Source: Neonectria sp. B-13
Taxonomy: Eukaryota; Ascomycota; Sordariomycetes; Hypocreales; Nectriaceae
Assembly: GCA_002682825.1 (NCBI GenBank)
Contig: NOKP01000040.1
Coordinates: forward strand, 92,565-156,564
Direction of reading: 5' to 3'
Length of the DNA stretch: 64,000 bases
The translations under genes and the position numbers were made by a program. Positions 57,369 to 64,000 of this stretch are shown here, piece after piece (within the stretch, counting starts at the first letter, position 1; the number at the start of each line of letters is the position of its first letter). Under the pieces are notes generated by a model. The model saw only the letters and a list, made by a program, of their open reading frames with translations. It had not been told where the DNA came from and did no database searches.

Positions 57369-60300
57369 TCAACCAGTACCAACCGTAGAGTCGCACATTA
57401 TCTTGAGGAGTTGGGAATACCCAGATCCATCCCATGTGCCAAAACCATCCATCAAATGGGCAAACTTTCTCAATATCTTCCTTGCTGATAGACCTCCACA
57501 GTTTTGGATCTCTCCAGCAAAAGAGACCGGACCGCCATGCTGGATGAAGTGTCGTGCTGCGATGGATGCGGCCGGCTGTTGATCGCCGTCTATGGTCGTG
57601 CTACAAGGAATACTTCCCATTGCAGTTATAAGTCCCTCACTACCCACAACAGCCCAGTCGATGTTCTGCAGCAGTTCAAACGGGAATGGGAGTGCATCAA
57701 AGGGGGCATCCTTGTGGCCAGATACGGAGACGTACTGGCTAATCACAAGTGCCGAGACGAACAACACGAGATCTGGCCTAGTAAGGTGTGACTCGCGGAT
57801 GCGTGACGAATCCAAGATACTGAAAACTTGGGCTGCATGGAGTACTGCTCTTCGAGCGCCAGCTGACCGTGACCACTTGGAAACCTGCACCAGAGCTTCC
57901 GAGGCGGCGTCCAAGCTATCACGACCGGAAGCAGCTTCTAAAAGATTCATATCTGCGGTCAGGGTAATGCACAGGTAGTTCCACCCGAGTGCGTTCATTC
58001 TATTCCTGCCCATGAGGATGCTTGCTTGTGTGGTCGGCAGTAATATGATGTTGGTAATGATATCCTTGATGTTGCTATCCATGGCAAGCGCTTCAATATG
58101 ATGGATGGAATGAGACGCCGACAACTGGTTGTCACCCAAAAGCTCTGTACGTGCAGCGATTACCCTCAGGTACAGGGCGCGGAGTAAGATCTGGGCCGAG
58201 GTGTCGTTCAGGGAGGGCGCTGAAGTCTTGTGGAAATGCCGAATATTCATGCGCGGCATTGTTAATCGCGCTCCCTGTTGGACAGCGAGCAAGAAACTTG
58301 CAGAAGTTGAGCCATCAAATAGGGCATCATCACACGGCAAATGAAGCTCCACCTTGTCTATCTCAATCACTCCCGCAGTATTCATTAGGCGGGCATAAGC
58401 CATATCCAACCACACAAAACAGAAGATCAAGCTGCACCTCGTTAGTCTGGCTGATTCCGCCGTTGTACTTGATGGTGGTGGACTTGCCGTTTGACCGACT
58501 CGACGCGAGCCCATGCCTTCCAGAAGCCCTCGGGACTCGAGGGCCCTTGGCGAAGCTGAAGAGCGGGATCATCTCCTTGATTAGCATCGAAGAGACCCTG
58601 CTTATCCGCGATCTAATTGGAAGATAGGAATCAGTCTGCGAAGGTCCATATGGTGTGCTGCCTTGGGACTCACACTGAGCATCTGTGCACAGAGTTTGTA
58701 TGCTTGACACTCGTCAATTTCATCCTATGCAACATCAGTGAGAAGTTTTGGCCAAGTGTAAATAATCAGAATGATGATATGGGGAGTAGTCCGTACCCGA
58801 AAGCCTAGGGCTAGATACACCACGATCAGCGTGGAGGCTAGAGTCGCGAGTAGGTCGGACGCAGTGCAGTGGCCAAGCGCTTGAGATATCATGTCGTCGA
58901 GGCAGGAACGCATTAATTTCTGGAACAGATTCAGTAGATGCTTAATCAATCAAGACATGTCGCATAGAAATACAGTACCTTGAGGTATCGTCTGACAAAG
59001 GCTCTAGTTCGCATCCGATCAAGGTAAGACAGGCCAACCAGGCACATTGCTAGTAAGAGCGAGCTTGGCGTATTTCTCGCGTCAAATGTACTCTTGTGCA
59101 TGAACGGTAAAATTGGATGGAAGAACTGGAAAAAAAAGTCCAAGCTGGAGTCGAGGGTTTCCAAGGTAGGAAAGCTACTCTCAGAGACGTCAGGCGATCC
59201 TGAAAGATCAGATCGAGGCGTCGATTGTGTTTCATCGTCGATTGATTCCTTGTAGCGAAACGATTCGTTGAGTTCTTTGCAATACTGCTCCAGGCGGGTC
59301 CTACACTCTTCATCCATGCTACATGGTGAAGGCTGGCGGCTGCTAGGCACAGCATGGGTGAAGTGGTAGCCGGGAGCTTGTGGTGTTGTAAAGATGTTAT
59401 CCGCCTTGTGGTGTATTACTTGCTCCCATAGTTGTCTGATCAGTCGTGCTGCAAGCTTTGGTCTTTGTCTCGACCATAACCGTCGGATCTGTTGCATCTG
59501 GTCCACGGGAATTGCCATGGGCGCGTTGCTGGTCGACTCGCTCTCTGCACTAGGCATCGAAAGCGGTAAACTGGGATTGCCCAAGTCCATGCAGTCCAGC
59601 CAGTCCATCATGCTGGGGCTCAACTGTAAGCCGGCAGACGGTGGCATTGATCCCAGACCATGGGAAACCACGTCGATAGGCTCATCATCTCGAAACTGAT
59701 GTTGCTGGTCATTCTCACCGAGTTGAAATGGCAACGGCAGTATAATGTCGACCTGTGGTTCAAGCGGCTGAAAAATGTCGATTGGTGAATGGCCGGTTGG
59801 ATTGCCTTGGTGACAGTTCTCAATGCCCGGCGATGCTCTTGTGGCTTGATGGTGCCTCACATACGAAGGCGGAGATTGTGGAATGTTACTGTGATTTGCA
59901 GGAAATCCATCCGAGGCAGTTTGGGGAAGCAATTCAGCCAAGTGGAGCAGACTGGTTTCATCTCCGAATGCATATCCATCCAGGTTATCCGGTGGAGTAA
60001 TAGCTCGTGTGTGAGAGTTGGCAGGATGTATTGTCCTCTCAGTGTCTGGGTCGGGCTGAGGCGATGTTTCGAGCAGACTCGCCAGCGCCGGTGGAGTAAC
60101 GGCTGGTGGCAAAGGCTGAGCAAGAACTGATTGTTGCTGCCCAGGTCCGGGGACGGAAATTCCTTGGTCACCCGACAAACCATCACCACCTCCAGCGACG
60201 ATGGTGTCTGAGAGGCGTCTAGCACCGTCATTCGGATGCTCACACTTGCTGGCCGTCGTGGCTCGATGGTCGCTGTTGTTGTCAGAAGCGTGGGTCTGAA

Positions 60301-60607
60301 GATGTCGGAAGAGGACGTCGCTGTTGTCTCGCATCAGCCAATTGTCTGGAAGCAGCGGCATCCATTGGAACACCAATTGAATACAAGATACCTTCTGGCG
60401 TACGTTCTCCCACATTTGCGGCATCTAAACGGCTTTTCGCCCGTGTCTGCAACCCAGCAGCATTCGCGTCAGCTATCACCAAAGGCGTCAGTATTGCAAC
60501 GTACGTAATCTCTGGTGGCGCCTGAGATGCTCCTCCTTAGTGAAGACACGGTCACAGTAGGCGCATTGCCTCTGTCTACCCCTCGGGCGGATGCGGTTAC
60601 TTGGCAT
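57369..60607 (-). CDS. C2H2 zinc-finger regulator with fungal_trans domain
   Basis: Seven exons, 60505-60607, 60392-60446, 58979-60320, 58797-58919, 58674-58724, 58488-58612 and 57369-58431; 953 residues. Two clean C2H2 fingers of form C-x2-C-x12-H-x3-H (C15,C18,H31,H35 and C43,C46,H59,H63) with the standard TGEKPF linker, split over three exons. A long Pro/Gln/Ser-rich region follows, then the fungal_trans domain (FFFQFFHPILPFMHKSTFD, MCLVGLSYLDRMRT, FCFVWLDMAYARLM). The sixth intron has a GC-AG boundary (GCAAGT…GTGCAG at 58487-58432). This architecture is known for fungal regulators of carbon or aromatic metabolism. Divergent from the FAD monooxygenase, which makes that gene a likely target. 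Confidence 0.9.
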
Positions 60608-61655
60608 GGCGAAGCTGATCACTTGTGGGATTGCTTGTGCTGGATAATTGTCACTCGAAATCTTGAACGCCTACAGAGGAGCATCCAAGTACTGGTCCAT
60701 CCGACAGTTTAATTAATTTAGTCAAGTCTGAAGCTCGATCGATCCAGCATCCCAGTTAATTACCCCGCAACCAGGGTGGTCATGACCGGAATTGGCGTCG
60801 GAGTTTCCGTGATGACGCATCCCGGATTTGCTCCTAAGCCGGGCTGACAAGGTCACCGGTTTCAGAAGAATACAGGGTCGCCGTGAGATAATTATATATT
60901 TCTGCTGTGACATACCTGCCATGCTTATGGCTTTTCGCAACTAGTACCTTGGACACGCTCTGGATCGCCTCCGGATGCATCGCTCGCTTTGAAGCTCACA
61001 TGGCACACGAGTTCCGGAGGGAGCAGGTGGGGATGTACAGCCCACAAAGGGCAGTAGGGTTAGTGGCAGAACAAGGCCCCCAGCCAGCTTTAAGGTATCT
61101 CAGCACTTGTTTAAGCTACGGTGAAAAATGCTTGTAGAGCCACCCCTTAACCGCCACGACGCCTGTGAACTGTGGATGGGGCGCCGCACAAGTGGGGAGC
61201 ATCAGGTCTAGTTCAATTGTGGAATTATGCTCTCCTTCAGTTACCGAGGGAGCCATCAAGCGAGAGAGCGTGGGGCCACAACCTCATTGGTTCAAGCCAG
61301 ACAGGCCATGGGGTGTCGAGGTGTAAGGCTTCGAGCCTGTGTCCATAACAAATACTCCGCTGCCATGACATGGGATTCCTATAGCCATTACTTGACACGC
61401 TTGGGTCGATCAAACTGAAAACAACTATCCTCCATTTACATCAAGTTTTAGTCTGCGTCCAACTTTGTTCCTGTCCAACGACCGTTGATTTAACAACATT
61501 GGAACTCGTCTCAAGCAACTGAGATTGTTTTGAAACAGGTAACTCAACTTCTGATTCGAAACCTAGCAATGGCGGCCACGGCTCGAAATGCAGAGTGAAC
61601 CTTGGTCATTGACTGGAATCTAGCAACATCGACTCTTTCACTTCAAGTATCCACA
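60608..61655. promoter_or_regulatory. Divergent promoter of C2H2 regulator and FAD monooxygenase
   Basis: About 1.05 kb between divergent starts, without a gene. Contains TATATATTTCTG-like AT tract at about 60892-60903 and a CATGACCGGAATTGG stretch; no clear binding-site cluster. Confidence 0.45.
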
Positions 61656-63407
61656 ATGCACGACATTGACACCGATGTGCTCGTCGTGGGAGCTGGCGTA
61701 GCCGGTCTCTCGCTGGCAGCGCTGCTGGCTGCCCAAGGCATACGCGTCTTCGCAATTGCAAAGCACATCGGCACAGCGCCAGCCCCACGGGCCCATGTCA
61801 CGAATCAGAGGACAATGGAGGTCTTTCGGGATATGGGCCTTGAACAGGTGGTGAAAGTTGCCGGCATCTCTCTCATAGACGAGGGCAGCTTGGTCATGGC
61901 CACCAGCCTCACGGGAAAGGAGATTATGCGTTATAGCTGTTATGGCAAAGGTGACGACCAGCGCTCCGACTTTGCCAAGGCCAGCCCCTCGCAGATGTGG
62001 AACGTCCCGCAGCATCGCCTTGAGCCGATTCTCTTGATGGAAGCGCGAGAGAAGGGTGCTGATGTGCGCTTCTATCACGAGCTGGTAGACATTGACCAGA
62101 CTGACGAGGGGATTGTGGCCCGAGTGCGCGAACGGACAACAAAGGCCGAGTATACAGTCCGCGCTCTTTATGCCGTCGGCGCAGACGGAGCCCGCTCGAC
62201 CGTAGCTGAAAAGGCCGGCTTCGGGTTCCAAGGCGAGCCTGGGCTCATGTCCATGTTGAGTTCCTGGCTGGAGATGGATCTCAGCCAATACGTGGCCCAT
62301 CGTCCCGCTTGTATCTACTGGATGTTGCAGCCGGGAGATGAGTTCTGGGTTGGCTCGGGAACTTGCGTTACTATGAAGCCGTGGGATGAGTGGGTGATGA
62401 ATCGACAATACGACCCGGCAGATGGGGAGCCGGAAACCACCGACGAAGCCATCATCGCACATGTACGCCAGGCGTTGGGGATACCGGAGTCGCTACCAGT
62501 CCGTGTCAAGCACATGGCCAAGTGGCAGGTCAACCACGTCGTAGCCACCGAGTACCGTCGTGGGCGGATCCTACTTGCAGGCGACGCGGCCCATCGCCAC
62601 CCGCCGGCCAGCGGGCTGGGAAGCAATACCTGTGTGCAGGATGCATACAACCTCGCCTGGAAGCTGGCCCTGACCGTCAAGGGGCAAGCCGGTGAGCGAC
62701 TGCTCGATAGCTACAGCCTAGAGAGGCAGCCAGTTGGCAAGCAAGTGGTGGACCACGCCATCATGACCCTCCACGACATGGCCGCGCTCCCAAAGGCCCT
62801 GGGTTTCCAGCGAGGACAGTCACGGGAAGCAGGATTTGCCTCGCTGGAGGAGCTGTTCTCCGACGCCGACGGTGCAGCCGAGCGCCGCCTGATTCTGGAG
62901 GAGCAGGTAAAGCTGGGCAATCGCCGCTCCAACCCACTGGGCGTGCAGCTAGGCCATCGCTACACGAACTCGCCCGCCGTGGTCGACGATGGGACGCCAT
63001 TCCCAGCTCCCCAGCGCGACCCAGTGCTATACTACGAGGCCACAACGCATCCCGGCGCTTACATGCCACACGCGTGGCTGGAGCACAACCAAGTTCGCAT
63101 GTCGACACTGGATATTATTGAGCATGGCCGCTTCGGCCTTGTCGTTGGTATCGGCGGCAAGCCTTGGGAAGCAGCCGCTGCCACCATCAGCCAGGAGCTC
63201 GGCATTGAGCTTCCTGTCTACTTCGTCGGCTATCGTTGTGCTTACGATGATGTGCTGGGAGAATGGAGGAGCCGACGTGAAATTGGGGACCGCGGCGCCC
63301 TCCTCGTTCGGCCTGACCGTTACATTGCCTGGCGTTCCGCTGACCGTCCCCCAAACCCTGTAGAGGCTTTGCGCTCAGCCTTGCGCCAGATCCTCGCACG
63401 CAACTGA
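61656..63407 (+). CDS. FAD-dependent aromatic monooxygenase (PheA/TfdB-like)
   Basis: Single exon, 583 residues, ATG 61656 chosen because the Rossmann fold begins immediately (TDVLVVGAGVAGLSLAAL, GxGxxG at 12-17). Further marks: GADGARS (residues 175-181) and GDAAHRHPPASGLGSN (from 309), the conserved FAD-binding sites of class A flavoprotein hydroxylases; a C-terminal thioredoxin-like part as in phenol 2-monooxygenase. It would hydroxylate a phenolic or polyketide-type ring using NADPH and oxygen. No intron, unlike all other cluster genes. With the reductases and regulators to its left it is the likely signature step of the cluster, or a detoxification enzyme for plant phenolics. Confidence 0.92.
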   Translation: MHDIDTDVLVVGAGVAGLSLAALLAAQGIRVFAIAKHIGTAPAPRAHVTNQRTMEVFRDMGLEQVVKVAGISLIDEGSLVMATSLTGKEIMRYSCYGKGDDQRSDFAKASPSQMWNVPQHRLEPILLMEAREKGADVRFYHELVDIDQTDEGIVARVRERTTKAEYTVRALYAVGADGARSTVAEKAGFGFQGEPGLMSMLSSWLEMDLSQYVAHRPACIYWMLQPGDEFWVGSGTCVTMKPWDEWVMNRQYDPADGEPETTDEAIIAHVRQALGIPESLPVRVKHMAKWQVNHVVATEYRRGRILLAGDAAHRHPPASGLGSNTCVQDAYNLAWKLALTVKGQAGERLLDSYSLERQPVGKQVVDHAIMTLHDMAALPKALGFQRGQSREAGFASLEELFSDADGAAERRLILEEQVKLGNRRSNPLGVQLGHRYTNSPAVVDDGTPFPAPQRDPVLYYEATTHPGAYMPHAWLEHNQVRMSTLDIIEHGRFGLVVGIGGKPWEAAAATISQELGIELPVYFVGYRCAYDDVLGEWRSRREIGDRGALLVRPDRYIAWRSADRPPNPVEALRSALRQILARN

Positions 63408-64000
63408 CTCAAAGTGCCCGGTCAGTCTTGTGGCGGCACTAATCAGCCCGGGCCACGGCTTAGTTAGAGCACGACTGATCTTAAAATGGACACTGGCGAA
63501 TCAGCAGGAGATGGGATCGAGAGTGGCCTTTCATTCAACTGTAGCAGTCGTTAGTTACATAAGTTTAGGGGCAGGACATATGTGACAAACCCAAGAATTA
63601 GGTCAACGACAAATGGGCTTTCTGGTGCATCTGTCAGAAGGCTTGAGCTTGCAAGCAGACTTGTGTAATGTTCCATGTTGGGTCACCGGTCCTAAAACTG
63701 AGTAATAAATGAATTGTGAACTGAACTACCCCATGTCATCTCTAGAACGACTTCAACGGATGACTTGTCTTCCGCAGCAGTGTTTCAGCCAGTTTGTAGC
63801 AGATATTCCAGGGATACCAATCGGTTCATTGCATATGATGACGTGTTTTACTCCAATCGAGGCCTGAACTCTCTCGTGGGGCCCTGACATTCAGTCACCT
63901 GGCCGAAGAAGGCACTTTGAGTGACATCAAATGGAGCAACTCCCTCACATCATCTCCAAAAAGGGGATCTTCTCCCCCACCTTCCAGGCCTTATCTGAGT
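63408..64000. other. Right-edge segment
   Basis: No gene seen in the last ~590 bases. Confidence 0.4.

Noticed and set aside
61638..62462. 274-codon minus ORF over the FAD monooxygenase
   Set aside because: Antisense shadow of an intact, recognisable gene.

Overview
The window is genomic DNA of a filamentous ascomycete (Pezizomycotina). The evidence is short introns (about 49-70 nt) with GTAAGT-type donors and CTAAC/CTGAC branch sites, fungal-only families (Zn2Cys6 and C2H2 fungal_trans regulators, Clr5, PNP-NACHT-ankyrin NLRs, NmrA-like and PRISE reductases, GH62, GH10, AA9, KP4-like proteins), and strong repeat-induced point mutation (RIP) of repeats. The genus cannot be fixed from the sequence; a plant-associated Sordariomycete-like fungus is the best guess.

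Layout. 1-953 is ordinary DNA without a convincing gene. 954-11560 is an AT-rich, RIP-degraded block made of seven copies of one ~1.05-1.1 kb element. Six copies have recognisable flanking duplications (five of 9 bp, one of 10 bp), one copy is nested inside another, and all are set in older, unreadable repeat sequence. 13.2-15.5 kb holds two KP4-like small secreted cysteine-rich genes on opposite strands, separated by an intergenic region with a ~160 bp tandem duplication. 16-22.2 kb is a graveyard: a GPI-anchored cell-wall protein pseudogene, a large NLR (nucleoside phosphorylase-NACHT-ankyrin) pseudogene full of C-to-T stops but with an intact ankyrin tail, and an NRPS adenylation-domain relic. 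22.3-28.7 kb has an intact SDR, another NLR-repeat scrap, a decayed charged protein of unknown family and an intact NmrA-like gene. 30.2-33.3 kb has a Rad6-like E2 paralogue whose frame is broken in a poly-C run, a pogo-type transposase fragment and a frameshifted CmcJ/GA4-desaturase-like pseudogene.

34.5-39.3 kb carries three secreted hemicellulose enzymes: a feruloyl esterase (CE1), a GH62 arabinofuranosidase divergent from it, and a GH10 xylanase. Together they would strip ferulate and arabinose from arabinoxylan and cut its backbone. A Clr5-domain gene (41 kb), an AA9 lytic polysaccharide monooxygenase (44 kb) and a 121-aa precursor ending in a twelve-cysteine tail (45.8 kb) follow.

48.9-63.4 kb looks like a metabolic gene cluster: PRISE-type reductase, Zn2Cys6-like regulator, NmrA-like reductase, nitroreductase, C2H2 + fungal_trans regulator, and a FAD aromatic monooxygenase divergent from that regulator. 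No polyketide, peptide or terpene synthase lies in the window. Exon structures were built by hand from splice motifs; every intact spliced gene closes in frame, but none was checked against a database or RNA data.
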